A DNA stretch of 38,215 nucleotides, taken from Methylococcaceae bacterium (GTDB lineage: Bacteria; Pseudomonadota; Gammaproteobacteria; Methylococcales; Methylomonadaceae). The stretch covers positions 1 to 38,215 of the forward strand of contig JAJRDU010000266.1 of NCBI GenBank assembly GCA_028748685.1, written 5' to 3'. Each line of letters opens with the position of its first letter. The stretch's first letter is position 1. The notes under the pieces were generated by a model, which saw only the letters and a list, made by a program, of their open reading frames with translations, made no database searches and was not told where the DNA came from. Both the position numbers and the translations under genes were made by a program. Shown here one piece after another: positions 17,983 to 25,819 of this stretch.

Positions 17983-20900
17983 TTGCCGCGCTGATACGCT
18001 GGTCGGTCGCCAACCGTTTCCTGGTATTGCTGGGCACGCTGTTTGTCGCGGCCTGGGGCGTTTGGTCGGTTAGGACTACGGCCATCGACGCCTTGCCGGA
18101 TTTATCGGATGTGCAGGTCATCATCCGCACCAGCTACCCCGGCCAGGCGCCGCAAGTGGTCGAAAACCAGGTCACCTATCCCTTGGCCACCACCATGCTG
18201 TCGGTGCCCGGCGCCAAGACCGTGCGCGGCTTTTCGTTTTTCGGCGATAGCTATGTGTACGTGCTGTTCGAGGACGGCACCGACCTATATTGGGCGCGTT
18301 CGCGGGTGCTGGAATATCTGAATCAGGTGCAAAGCCGACTGCCGGCCACGGCCCGCGCCAACCTGGGGCCGGATGCCACCGGTGTAGGCTGGATTTATCA
18401 ATACGCGCTGATCGACCGCACGGGCCATCACGATTTATCGCAGCTGCGCTCGTTGCAGGACTGGTTTCTGAAATACGAGCTAAAGACCCTGCCCAATGTC
18501 GCCGAAGTCGCCACGGTCGGCGGCATGGTCAAACAATATCAGGTGGTGTTGGATCCGATCAAGCTGGTTAGTCTGGGTATAACTCACGAGCAAGTTGGCT
18601 CCGCTATCAAACAAGCCAATGCCGAAACAGGCGGCGCGGTGCTGGAATTGGGCGAGGCGGAATTGATGGTGCGGTCCAGCGCTTATCTGAAGACGCTGGA
18701 CGATTTCAAAAGCATAGTCCTTAAGCTGGAAGGCGGCGTGCCGGTGCTGTTGGGCGATGTCGCCCATATTCAGATCGGCCCGGAAATGCGGCGCGGCATC
18801 GTCGATCTGGACGGCGAAGGCGAATCGGTCGGTGGCGTGATTATCCTGCGTTCGGGCAAAAATGCCCGCGAAACCATCGCCGCGGTACGCGACAAATTAA
18901 ACGCCCTGAAAGCCAGCCTGCCGCAAGGCGTGGAAATCGTCACCACCTACGATCGCAGCCAGTTGATCGACCGCGCGGTGGAAAATCTGACTCATAAGCT
19001 GGCCGAGGAATTCATCGTGGTGGCACTGGTCTGCGCGGTGTTTCTCTGGCATTTGCGTTCGTCGCTGGTGGCCATCGTCGCCTTGCCCTTGGGCGTGTTG
19101 ACCGCGTTCGCGATCATGCGTTACCAGGGCATCAATGCCAACATCATGTCGCTGGGCGGTATCGCCATCGCCGTGGGGGCGATGGTCGATGCGGCGGTGG
19201 TGATGATCGAGAATGCCCACAAAAAAGTCGAGCTGTGGCAGCACGCCCATTCCGGCCGGGTTCTGAAAGGCGACGAACATTGGCGGGTGATGACCGAGGC
19301 GGCGGTGGAAGTGGGGCCGGCATTGTTTTTTTCGCTGTTGATCATTACCTTGTCCTTCCTGCCGGTGTTTACGCTAGAAGCCCAGGAAGGCCGGCTGTTC
19401 AGCCCGCTGGCGTTTACCAAGACCTATGCGATGGCCGCTTCCGCCGGGCTGTCGGTGACCTTGATTCCTATCCTGATGGGGTTCTGGATACGCGGTCGAT
19501 TGCCCAGCGAAACCGACAATCCCCTGAACCGCTGGCTGATCCGCGCCTATCGGCCGGTGCTGGACGCCGTGTTGCAACGTCCCAAGACCACCTTGGTCGT
19601 GGCGGCGTTGCTGTTTTTGACCTCGTTCTGGCCGCTCGGCCGTTTGGGTGGGGAGTTTCTACCGCCGCTGGACGAAGGCGATCTGCTTTACATGCCTAGC
19701 GCCTTGCCCGGATTGTCCGCCCAAAAAGCCTCCGAGCTCTTGCTGCAGACCGACCGGATGATCAAGACCGTGCCGGAAGTGGCGCGGGTGTTCGGCAAGG
19801 TGGGGCGGGCCGAAACTGCCACCGATCCCGCTCCGCTGGAAATGTTTGAAACCACCATCCAGTTCAAGCCACGCACCGAATGGCGGCCGGGCATGACGCC
19901 GGAGAAACTGGTCGAGGAACTGGACAAGGCCGTCAAGGTGCCGGGCTTGAGCAATATCTGGATTCCGCCGATCCGCAATCGCATCGACATGCTGGCCACC
20001 GGCATCAAAAGCCCGATAGGGGTCAAGATCACCGGCAGCCAACTGGCCGAGATCGACAAGGTTGCCCAGCACGTGGAACACGTCGCCAAACAAGTGCCGG
20101 GGGTATCGTCGGCACTGGCGGAACGGTTGACCGGAGGGCGTTACATCGATGTAGACATCGACCGGCTGGCCGCCGCCCGTTATGGCCTGAGCATCGCCGA
20201 ATTGCAATCGGTGGTGTCAGGCCTGATCGGCGGCGACAATATCGGCGAAACCGTCGAGGGCCTGGCCCGCTATCCCATCAACCTGCGCTATCCGCGCGAA
20301 TGGCGCGACACGCCGCAGCGTTTGCGGGAACTGCCTATCGTCACCGCCAACGGCAGCCAAATCACGCTGGGCAGCGTGGCGCGGATACAGATTAACGACG
20401 GCCCGCCGATGCTGAAAAGCGAGAATGCCCGCCCCAGCGGCTGGGTCTACATCGACGTGCGCGGCCGCGACCTGGCCTCGGTGGTGGCTGATCTGAAGTC
20501 GGCGGTGGCGCTCGAGGTCAAACTGCAACCCGGCATCACGCTGAGTTATTCGGGCCAGTTCGAGTTTCTGGAGCGCGCCAATGCCCGGCTGACGCTGGTG
20601 GTGCCGGCCACTTTGCTGATCATCTTCGTGCTGTTGTATCTGACTTTCTCGCGATTCGACGAGGCCTTGCTGATCATGGTCACGCTGCCGTTTGCGTTGA
20701 CCGGCGGCGTCTGGTTTTTGTATCTTTTGGGTTTTAACCTGTCGGCGGCCACCGGCGTCGGTTTCATCGCGTTGGCCGGGATTTCTGCCGAATTCGGGGT
20801 GATCATGCTGCTGTACTTGAAACAGGCCTGGGCCGAACGACTGACTCACGATCGACACGGTGAAATCGAGCTGCTGGCGGCCATCCGCGAAGGCGCGGTG

Positions 20901-21101
20901 CTGCGGGTACGCCCCAAGGCCATGACCGTGGCGGTGATCATCGCCGGCCTGTTGCCGATTTTGTGGGGCAGCGGCACCGGCAGCGAAGTGATGAGCCGCA
21001 TCGCCGCGCCGATGGTCGGCGGCATGGTCACCGCGCCGCTGTTGTCGATGCTGGTGATACCGGCGGCTTATCGGTTGATGCGAAGGAGGGGTGTAGTTTG
21101 A
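17979..21101 (+). CDS. cusA: CusA-type Cu(I)/Ag(I) RND efflux pump
   Basis: This inner-membrane proton-driven pump exports Cu(I)/Ag(I) through the CusCBA channel. The 1040-residue product has 12 predicted transmembrane helices and two large periplasmic loops. It carries the HME-RND motif [17 protein letters not shown] in helix 4. The three methionines that bind metal in E. coli CusA (M573, M623, M672) are all present at M572 (LLYMPS), M622 (PLEMFE) and M671 (RIDMLAT), a constant offset of one. This points to monovalent copper/silver rather than the divalent CzcA type. It is the last gene of the operon. Confidence 0.95.
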   Translation: MIAALIRWSVANRFLVLLGTLFVAAWGVWSVRTTAIDALPDLSDVQVIIRTSYPGQAPQVVENQVTYPLATTMLSVPGAKTVRGFSFFGDSYVYVLFEDGTDLYWARSRVLEYLNQVQSRLPATARANLGPDATGVGWIYQYALIDRTGHHDLSQLRSLQDWFLKYELKTLPNVAEVATVGGMVKQYQVVLDPIKLVSLGITHEQVGSAIKQANAETGGAVLELGEAELMVRSSAYLKTLDDFKSIVLKLEGGVPVLLGDVAHIQIGPEMRRGIVDLDGEGESVGGVIILRSGKNARETIAAVRDKLNALKASLPQGVEIVTTYDRSQLIDRAVENLTHKLAEEFIVVALVCAVFLWHLRSSLVAIVALPLGVLTAFAIMRYQGINANIMSLGGIAIAVGAMVDAAVVMIENAHKKVELWQHAHSGRVLKGDEHWRVMTEAAVEVGPALFFSLLIITLSFLPVFTLEAQEGRLFSPLAFTKTYAMAASAGLSVTLIPILMGFWIRGRLPSETDNPLNRWLIRAYRPVLDAVLQRPKTTLVVAALLFLTSFWPLGRLGGEFLPPLDEGDLLYMPSALPGLSAQKASELLLQTDRMIKTVPEVARVFGKVGRAETATDPAPLEMFETTIQFKPRTEWRPGMTPEKLVEELDKAVKVPGLSNIWIPPIRNRIDMLATGIKSPIGVKITGSQLAEIDKVAQHVEHVAKQVPGVSSALAERLTGGRYIDVDIDRLAAARYGLSIAELQSVVSGLIGGDNIGETVEGLARYPINLRYPREWRDTPQRLRELPIVTANGSQITLGSVARIQINDGPPMLKSENARPSGWVYIDVRGRDLASVVADLKSAVALEVKLQPGITLSYSGQFEFLERANARLTLVVPATLLIIFVLLYLTFSRFDEALLIMVTLPFALTGGVWFLYLLGFNLSAATGVGFIALAGISAEFGVIMLLYLKQAWAERLTHDRHGEIELLAAIREGAVLRVRPKAMTVAVIIAGLLPILWGSGTGSEVMSRIAAPMVGGMVTAPLLSMLVIPAAYRLMRRRGVV

Positions 21102-21130
21102 ATGGGTAGGGATTAGCGGGTATGATGATG

Positions 21131-21160
21131 GGCAAATTTGCCAGCTAATCAATTGTTAGC
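21131..21160. repeat. Adjacent palindromes after cusA
   Basis: GGCAAATTTGCC (21131-21142) is a perfect 12-bp palindrome. It is followed by GCTAA and TTAGC arms around CAATTG (21144-21160, one bulged base). They fill the gap between cusA and the 21184 gene and may be an operator or a weak transcription stop. No T-run follows. Confidence 0.4.
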
Positions 21161-21183
21161 CAGCTTATTCACGGAGTATCCAA

Positions 21184-21507
21184 ATGACCTACTACATGAA
21201 GGACGGATTTACGACCAACCAGATAACTGGAGCAATTGCGGCCGCTGCGCTACATGACCTTCATGTTAACAACTTCGCGTTTCAAGGCTTTCCTTCTGTA
21301 ATAGCAGAAGAGAAAGGCGAGTCATTCGATGTTTTCATTGCGCTTGGCGATCACACGGTCGGCCCATTGAGTGTTCCCTTTCAAACAGGGAAGGCGATTG
21401 CGAAAGCGTTTCAGCAGAAGAAGCAAATTGATGGTGAGTGGTTTCAAAAAATCCAAGACCTTCTGGTTGCTCTGGAAGCAGTCTGCTCCGAACATCCGCG
21501 AACATGA
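21184..21507 (+). CDS. Conserved-looking small cytoplasmic protein, unknown function
   Basis: The 107-residue product starts at ATG 21184, preceded by a GGAG ribosome site. It is soluble and of mixed alpha/beta appearance (MTYYMKDGFTTNQITGAIAA, FDVFIALGDHTVGPLSVPF), with no signal peptide, membrane helix or recognisable catalytic motif. It is followed 13 bp later by the first copy of the palindromic repeat. Family unknown to me. The clean start signals and balanced composition support a real gene. Confidence 0.65.
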   Translation: MTYYMKDGFTTNQITGAIAAAALHDLHVNNFAFQGFPSVIAEEKGESFDVFIALGDHTVGPLSVPFQTGKAIAKAFQQKKQIDGEWFQKIQDLLVALEAVCSEHPRT

Positions 21508-21520
21508 GGGCCATGAGCCT

Positions 21521-21597
21521 TGTAGGCCGGAATAAGCGCAAGCGTTTCCGGCAATCTTATTCCGCCAGAAACGCCTATCGGCTTATTCTGGCCTACA
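21521..21597. repeat. REP-like composite palindrome, copy 1
   Basis: The outer arms TGTAGGCCGGAATAAGC (21521-21537) and GCTTATTCTGGCCTACA (21581-21597) pair with one mismatch. The inner arms GCGTTTCCGGC and GCCAGAAACGC also pair with one mismatch, giving a two-tier hairpin of 77 bp. A second copy lies at 23829-23904 in the same orientation. The right-hand 38 bases are identical in both. A REP-associated transposase gene lies between the two copies. Confidence 0.85.
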
Positions 21598-21615
21598 TCT
21601 GAAAGGGATTTCTTA

Positions 21616-22074
21616 ATGGGTATCGTCAAGAGTACGCGACATCAGAAGATCATTGGGGACTGCGGCGAGCTGACTATATGCAACTGGCTGTCACGCTCAG
21701 GCTGGGAAGTAACGATAGTAGATCATACTGGAATTGACATCGTGGCCTATAGCCCTTCCACTCGCCGCCGTCTTGGCATCACGGTCAAGTCAAGAACTCG
21801 CACCGTGGGCAGGGAGGAATCGTCTGTAAATATCTTCTCGTACCAGAATGGGAAAGATGACCGCCAGAAAACAATGGATGCCTGCGAAGCCTTCGCCTGC
21901 GAGCCTTGGATAGCCGTCTACGTCGAGGGAACGGATCAGGCAGACATATATATGACGAGTCTCGAGAATTACGACCTCAACTATCGTCGTAACGGAAGAG
22001 CTATAGACGATTGGAAAATGGGACCAATGAAAATATTCGGTGCTTGCCGGATGCATATTCGCTTGCTACGCTGA
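21616..22074 (+). CDS. Possible PD-(D/E)XK-type endonuclease-like protein
   Basis: The 152-residue product has the layout of small restriction-endonuclease-fold proteins. E18 lies in a GDCGELTICNWL helix, D41 in GIDIVAY, and a beta strand with TVK (57-59) in RLGITVKSRTR. This resembles the group-I-intron-associated PD-(D/E)XK family, but the second acidic or glutamine residue is a threonine, so activity is uncertain. The remaining half (MDACEAFACEPWIAVYVEG) fits the family's helix-strand ending. It starts 18 bp after repeat copy 1 and is followed 23 bp later by the transposase gene in the same direction. Function inferred only. Confidence 0.6.
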   Translation: MGIVKSTRHQKIIGDCGELTICNWLSRSGWEVTIVDHTGIDIVAYSPSTRRRLGITVKSRTRTVGREESSVNIFSYQNGKDDRQKTMDACEAFACEPWIAVYVEGTDQADIYMTSLENYDLNYRRNGRAIDDWKMGPMKIFGACRMHIRLLR

Positions 22075-22097
22075 CGAGGTCTTATTCGAGGCTGCCC

Positions 22098-22619
22098 ATG
22101 ATGAGCGATTACCGGCGTTTATACCTTCCTGGGAGTACGTACTTTTTTACATTGGTAACCTACGGCCGCCGGCCGATTTTCGCCGATGAGCGACTGGTCG
22201 AATTACTTCGCCAAGCATTTCAAACGGTGAAATCCAAACGACCTTTCGATTTACAATCCGCAGTGATTTTACCGGATCATTTACATTGTCTATGGCGGCT
22301 ACCTGACGGCGACAGCGATTTTTCCACGCGTTGGCAAATGATTAAGACGGCATTTTCCCGGCGAGTTCCGGCAAAGGTCAGGCGCAATGGCGCCAAAACC
22401 ATTTGGCAATCGCGATTTTTCGAGCATTGTATCCGTGACGAAGACGACTTTCATAAGCATCTGGATTACATACATTACAATCCGGTCAAACACGGTTTGT
22501 CCGCTTCGCCGGCGGCATGGCCATACAGTTCTTTTTGGCGCTTCGTCGCGGCGGGTTGGTATGCCGCCGATTGGGGCGAAAACCTAGCCGCCGATTTTGT
22601 TGATATGGATCGCGAATAA
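22098..22619 (+). CDS. REP-associated tyrosine transposase (RAYT, TnpA-REP family)
   Basis: RAYTs are single-copy, domesticated relatives of IS200/IS605 HUH transposases that bind and process REP palindromes. The 173-residue product opens with RRLYLPGSTYFFTLVT, the standard family start. It has the HUH-type pair HLH (61-63, in PDHLHCLW) and the catalytic-tyrosine region YIHYNPVKHG (124-133), then WPYSSF near the end. Two ATGs (22098, 22101) are possible. A GAGG site at 22088-22091 serves both. The palindromes at 21521 and 23829 are natural candidates for its targets. No inverted repeats lie directly at the gene ends. Confidence 0.92.
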   Translation: MMSDYRRLYLPGSTYFFTLVTYGRRPIFADERLVELLRQAFQTVKSKRPFDLQSAVILPDHLHCLWRLPDGDSDFSTRWQMIKTAFSRRVPAKVRRNGAKTIWQSRFFEHCIRDEDDFHKHLDYIHYNPVKHGLSASPAAWPYSSFWRFVAAGWYAADWGENLAADFVDMDRE

Positions 22620-22809
22620 GTATCTCATTCATCGTTACCATGCTTCGCCGGGAACGGTGAAATCCTTCAAACGTGGCAAGGTATACTCCGGACGTCAATA
22701 GACGATAGCCGGATGTTAGCCTTTAATCGTTCAGTGCTTAACGCTATCGCGCAGGCGAATTTCAATAGTTGGTCCACAACGACACTCATCTTTTTACTCC
22801 ACAGACACC

Positions 22810-23790
22810 ATGATCGTTCCTTCCTACTGGGCCGAGGCCCGAAAGCAATACCTTCAAGACCGCAAGCAGATTACCGTGCGCAGGTTCGGGTGGTCCGATC
22901 TCAGCCAGGAACAAGCCGAGGAGATGGCCGAATCCCGTGCGGACGAAGCGCTGCGGCGGGCGATTTCCGGCGACAAGGTATCGAGGCGCGAGCCCAAAGT
23001 CGCCTACAACGGCGCGGAAGGCGTCCCTATTCGAGAGGAAGTCATTGCCCGACACGGAGTTGTGGTGATCACGCGTAATGCCTATGGCGCCAAGTGCCTT
23101 AATACCCCCGATGTGTTGTTTGCGGACATCGATTTTCCAGTCAGCGGATCGCTCAAGTTCAAGTTTGCGTTCTTCGCCATGATGCTCGGGCTGGCCGCAT
23201 TTCTAGGTTGGCAATGTGAATTCAGGGCCTGGGGTATTGCCGTTGCCGTTTTGTCCATGTTCATCTCTAGCCCGCTGGTGGACTTCATCAACCGTATCCG
23301 AATCAAAGCGTTAGGCGGCGCGGAGCGATTGGCGAAAAAACGTGTGCTCCGCTTCCTGGCAAAGAATCCCACATGGAACATCAGGCTTTATCGCACTCCG
23401 GCGGGACTGCGCTTGCTAGCCACCCATCAGCCGTTTCAACCTGGCGATGGAATGGTTCAAGAGTTCTACCGAACCATAGACGCTGATCCGATCTATGTTC
23501 GGATGTGTCTTAATCAACAGTGCTTCCGTGCGCGGCTCACCGCCAAACCCTGGAGAATCGGCATTTCCACCCACATGAAACCACGCCCCGGCGTCTGGCC
23601 GGTCCGACCGGAACGTATTGGCGAGCGAGCCGGCTGGCTAGCGGTTTACGACGCGCGAGCGGCCGGATTCGCCTCCTGCAAATTCATCGAATCGATTGGG
23701 TCGGGCATTACCCATCCAAAGGTCGCCCCCGTCGTCGCGCTGCATGACGAAGAGTCCAGGGCCAGGGTGAGTGGCGCAACAATCGCATGA
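22810..23790 (+). CDS. Conserved unknown protein with two membrane helices
   Basis: The 326-residue product is of no family I can name. The N-terminal third is soluble and basic (FGWSDLSQEQAEEMAESRADEAL). LFADIDFP follows at about 103-110. Two hydrophobic helices come next (about 117-134 and 140-157), then a C-terminal half with YRTPAGLRLLATH (194-206) and CFRARLTAKPWR (238-249). The DxD strand followed by an RTxxGxR strand recalls archaeo-eukaryotic primase-like proteins, but the link is speculative and the membrane helices inserted between them are unusual. It lies between the transposase gene and repeat copy 2, with 190 bp upstream holding nothing I recognise. ATG 22810 lacks a strong ribosome site. 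Confidence 0.65.
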   Translation: MIVPSYWAEARKQYLQDRKQITVRRFGWSDLSQEQAEEMAESRADEALRRAISGDKVSRREPKVAYNGAEGVPIREEVIARHGVVVITRNAYGAKCLNTPDVLFADIDFPVSGSLKFKFAFFAMMLGLAAFLGWQCEFRAWGIAVAVLSMFISSPLVDFINRIRIKALGGAERLAKKRVLRFLAKNPTWNIRLYRTPAGLRLLATHQPFQPGDGMVQEFYRTIDADPIYVRMCLNQQCFRARLTAKPWRIGISTHMKPRPGVWPVRPERIGERAGWLAVYDARAAGFASCKFIESIGSGITHPKVAPVVALHDEESRARVSGATIA

Positions 23791-23828
23791 CGACGCCCTT
23801 GTTGCTAGAATCATTGGAGTTGTAGCCT

Positions 23829-23904
23829 TGTAGGCCGGAATAAGCGCAGCATTTCCGGCTAAATTGTTCCGCCAGAAACGCCTATCGGCTTATTCTGGCC
23901 TACA
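23829..23904. repeat. REP-like composite palindrome, copy 2
   Basis: This has the same two-tier architecture as copy 1. The outer arms are identical to those of copy 1. The left inner arm differs by one base (GCATTTCCGGC) and the loop diverges. It starts 39 bp after the stop of the 22810 gene. With copy 1 it brackets a 2.2-kb block of three genes. Confidence 0.85.
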
Positions 23905-23993
23905 AAAAACTGAACGATGCCGTACTCTGTAAAGAAAATCAGCCACTATACTTGTAGCGAGAAAGGCCAGGACTTGGATTAAAACGGAAAACC

Positions 23994-24470
23994 ATGAACA
24001 TACAGCAAGACTTCGACTTGTTAGCAAGAGAATTTAATTTGAAAGAGGCGGATTTTTATTTCCTCGAACTTATACCGCTAATCGAAATGATCTGGGCGGA
24101 CGGTCATAACCAGTCCAATGAACTGTCGCTACTCTACAAATTCACCATAGAGCATATCGCGGCGCTCGACAGGTCTTCGGGTTTTCCATTCGCCACGGTA
24201 GCGGACGCCAACGATTTTTTGGATCGCTTTACGCAGCAAAGACCTTCGCGGCATTTGCTGGAAAGGCTGTCGGAATTGGTGGCTCGTTCGGCGATTGCCG
24301 ACGAATCAAATCGTCATGAAACGGTTTTAAATTACTGCATGGATATTGCCGCCGCGTGTACCGTTCGATACCCTTTTGGCCCACAAGAAAGAGTCATTGA
24401 AAGTGAAAAAGCGCTGCTCAATAGATTGTTCTCGGCGTTCAATACTTCGAACGCTAAAACTACGGCCTAG
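23994..24470 (+). CDS. TerB-like helical protein
   Basis: The 158-residue product is soluble, acidic and all-helical. The stretch LELIPLIEMIWADGHNQSNE resembles the metal-binding loop helix of TerB-type (tellurite-resistance-associated) proteins, where an acidic DG step follows a hydrophobic helix. A second similar element is MDIAAACTVRYPFG...ESEKALLNRLF. TerB-like domains occur widely in stress proteins, so no specific role can be given. No ter genes are nearby. It is convergent with the following minus-strand gene (35 bp between stops). Confidence 0.55.
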   Translation: MNIQQDFDLLAREFNLKEADFYFLELIPLIEMIWADGHNQSNELSLLYKFTIEHIAALDRSSGFPFATVADANDFLDRFTQQRPSRHLLERLSELVARSAIADESNRHETVLNYCMDIAAACTVRYPFGPQERVIESEKALLNRLFSAFNTSNAKTTA

Positions 24471-24505
24471 CCTGGTTTCGAGTTAAGGTTGCCGTTCGCT
24501 GCACG

Positions 24506-25018
24506 CTATTTCTCGGTAGACGCGTGTTCATCCAGCCGTGACCGTAGCCAGCGGCCCAGGGCGAAAAGGACGGGAATGGATGCGAGTATTGCCAAGGCCG
24601 TGAGCGGGCCCGCCCAGGCAAATGTCATGGGTTGGACGTAGCCCTCGGACAACGCTCGGTACAGAAACATACCGCCAAGCGGCAAATTGAACAGCACGGC
24701 GCTTGCGGTGCCCGGCATGTAGCGGCGTAGTGCCAGGGTTGCCAAGACATGAGGCGCCAAGACGTTCGCCACCATCGCCAATACATAGCCGGCGAAAATA
24801 TACGCGGCGACGCTCGTGGCGCCAGAAAAGGAAGCGGCAACGGCGGCCGCGACGAGGAGCAGCGAAAGCATCAGAACGGCAAAGCGGAATTCCACCTTCC
24901 CAACGGCTACATGCCAACGGCCGGCGCCTGCGGACCACTCGGGCAGGAACAGCGCTTCCTCGGTATTGTGAGCCAGGACGCCAAGGGTGAATAGCCAGCC
25001 AAGTGTGACGAGTGACAT
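24506..25018 (-). CDS. HXXEE-domain membrane protein
   Basis: The start at ATG 25018 gives a 170-residue protein beginning MSLVTLGWLFTLGVLAHNTEEALFLP, with H17-N-T-E20-E21 as the family's HXXEE signature in the first helix. Four or five hydrophobic helices follow, so it is an integral inner-membrane protein. A longer open frame to 25246 exists, but its extra residues are basic and unlike a membrane protein, so I reject it. The function of the HXXEE family is not established. It belongs to a run of minus-strand small genes. Confidence 0.75.
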   Translation of the reverse strand: MSLVTLGWLFTLGVLAHNTEEALFLPEWSAGAGRWHVAVGKVEFRFAVLMLSLLLVAAAVAASFSGATSVAAYIFAGYVLAMVANVLAPHVLATLALRRYMPGTASAVLFNLPLGGMFLYRALSEGYVQPMTFAWAGPLTALAILASIPVLFALGRWLRSRLDEHASTEK

Positions 25019-25037
25019 GCGAGGCCTAGAGTGGAAG

Positions 25038-25074
25038 TAAGCGGGCCGTGCGGCTTTTCGCACTGGCTCGCTTA
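25038..25074. repeat. Long hairpin spanning the stop of the 25072 gene
   Basis: TAAGCGGGCC-GTGCG, a 6-base loop, CGCAC-T-GGCTCGCTTA form a 15-bp stem with one mismatch and one bulged base. The TAA stop of the membrane-protein gene is part of the right arm. There is no T-run. It could act as a transcription stop, or be a cassette-type recombination hairpin. Confidence 0.5.
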
Positions 25075-25500
25075 GGCCTGGCGGCGGAAATGGAAGAAAA
25101 CATAGGGGGCGACTGCTATCCAGAGCAGGACGAGAACCCAGATTCGCCCAGCCAAAATGTTGTAGTTGGCGAGCAATTCCGACCACGAATGGCCGCCGAC
25201 AAAGTGAAAGAAGATGAACTCGAATGCGATGGTGAGCGCAGTCCACTGCAGGCCGATGAAAATGGCGTGCCGATCGGAGGATGGCGGATAAAAGCGAACG
25301 AAGGTCCGGATCACCATCCCAAGCAATACGATGCTGATGGCCGTGGACAGTTGGTGCGCAGCCATCTCGCTCATGTGTTTGCCATAGCTGAGATCACGGG
25401 CGGCGCCATTGGCTACGGAAACCAGCAGCATCACCAACCAAGCGGCGAAATGTTTCCAAGTGATCGAAATGTCCATGGTGGATGGGATGTGAATGGTCAC
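25072..25500 (-). CDS. Small membrane protein, four predicted helices
   Basis: The 142-residue product is unrecognised. It has hydrophobic segments at the N-terminus (WKHFAAWLVMLLVSVANGA), the middle (TAISIVLLGMVI, ALTIAFEFIFF) and the C-terminus (WVLVLLWIAVAPYVFF). GTG 25500 is preceded by a strong AGGGGGGG ribosome site, and its GTGA overlaps the stop of the upstream gene by 4 bp, so translation is coupled. An ATG at 25476 is the alternative. Together with the 25497 gene it forms a two-gene membrane unit of unknown role. Confidence 0.7.
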   Translation of the reverse strand: MTIHIPSTMDISITWKHFAAWLVMLLVSVANGAARDLSYGKHMSEMAAHQLSTAISIVLLGMVIRTFVRFYPPSSDRHAIFIGLQWTALTIAFEFIFFHFVGGHSWSELLANYNILAGRIWVLVLLWIAVAPYVFFHFRRQA

Positions 25501-25757
25501 CAATCCCCCCCTTTAATCTTCCGCCGAACATGGTCGAAGATCGCGAAGGGAATAAAAACCAGAATCACGACCGCATACACCCAAATAATCGGCGCCGCCA
25601 AAACGATGCCGGCCACCTTTAGCCAGCCGGCATGCAGCCAAAAGCCCAGTGCAATTAGCATCACCCCAATGAGGCCGGGCAACCAAAAGCGGTCCATGAT
25701 GTGCGAAATCGCGAACGGTGCGAGCAGGATGTGCTTGGTTTTTTCGGAGAGCGGCAT
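25497..25757 (-). CDS. Very small membrane protein, two predicted helices
   Basis: The 86-residue product has two hydrophobic helices (WLPGLIGVMLIALGFWL and VAGIVLAAPIIWVYAVVIL) between basic ends. The ATG is at 25757. The last codons supply the ribosome site for the next gene, which overlaps it by 4 bp. No family is recognised. The coupling suggests that the two membrane proteins act together. Confidence 0.65.
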   Translation of the reverse strand: MPLSEKTKHILLAPFAISHIMDRFWLPGLIGVMLIALGFWLHAGWLKVAGIVLAAPIIWVYAVVILVFIPFAIFDHVRRKIKGGDW

Positions 25758-25773
25758 GTGAGCCCCGGTTAAT

Positions 25774-25812
25774 GTGGAGTCGAGTCGCGCATCTTGCTCG
25801 GCTCGCCTCGAA
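25774..25812. repeat. Imperfect hairpin between the GNAT-SnoaL gene and the membrane pair
   Basis: GTGGAGTCGAGTCGCGC and GCTCGGCTCGCCTCGAA pair imperfectly (about 12 of 17 positions) around ATCTT. On the minus strand it begins 7 bp after the stop codon of the upstream gene (GCCTAA). The layout is faintly like an integron attC, but the core-site pair is poor. Confidence 0.35.
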
Positions 25813-25819
25813 CACAGGA

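Noticed and set aside
20217-21152. 311-codon open frame on the minus strand over the end of cusA.
   Set aside because: It is a shadow frame in high-G+C coding DNA; composition (many His, Gln, Arg) is unnatural and cusA is unambiguous.
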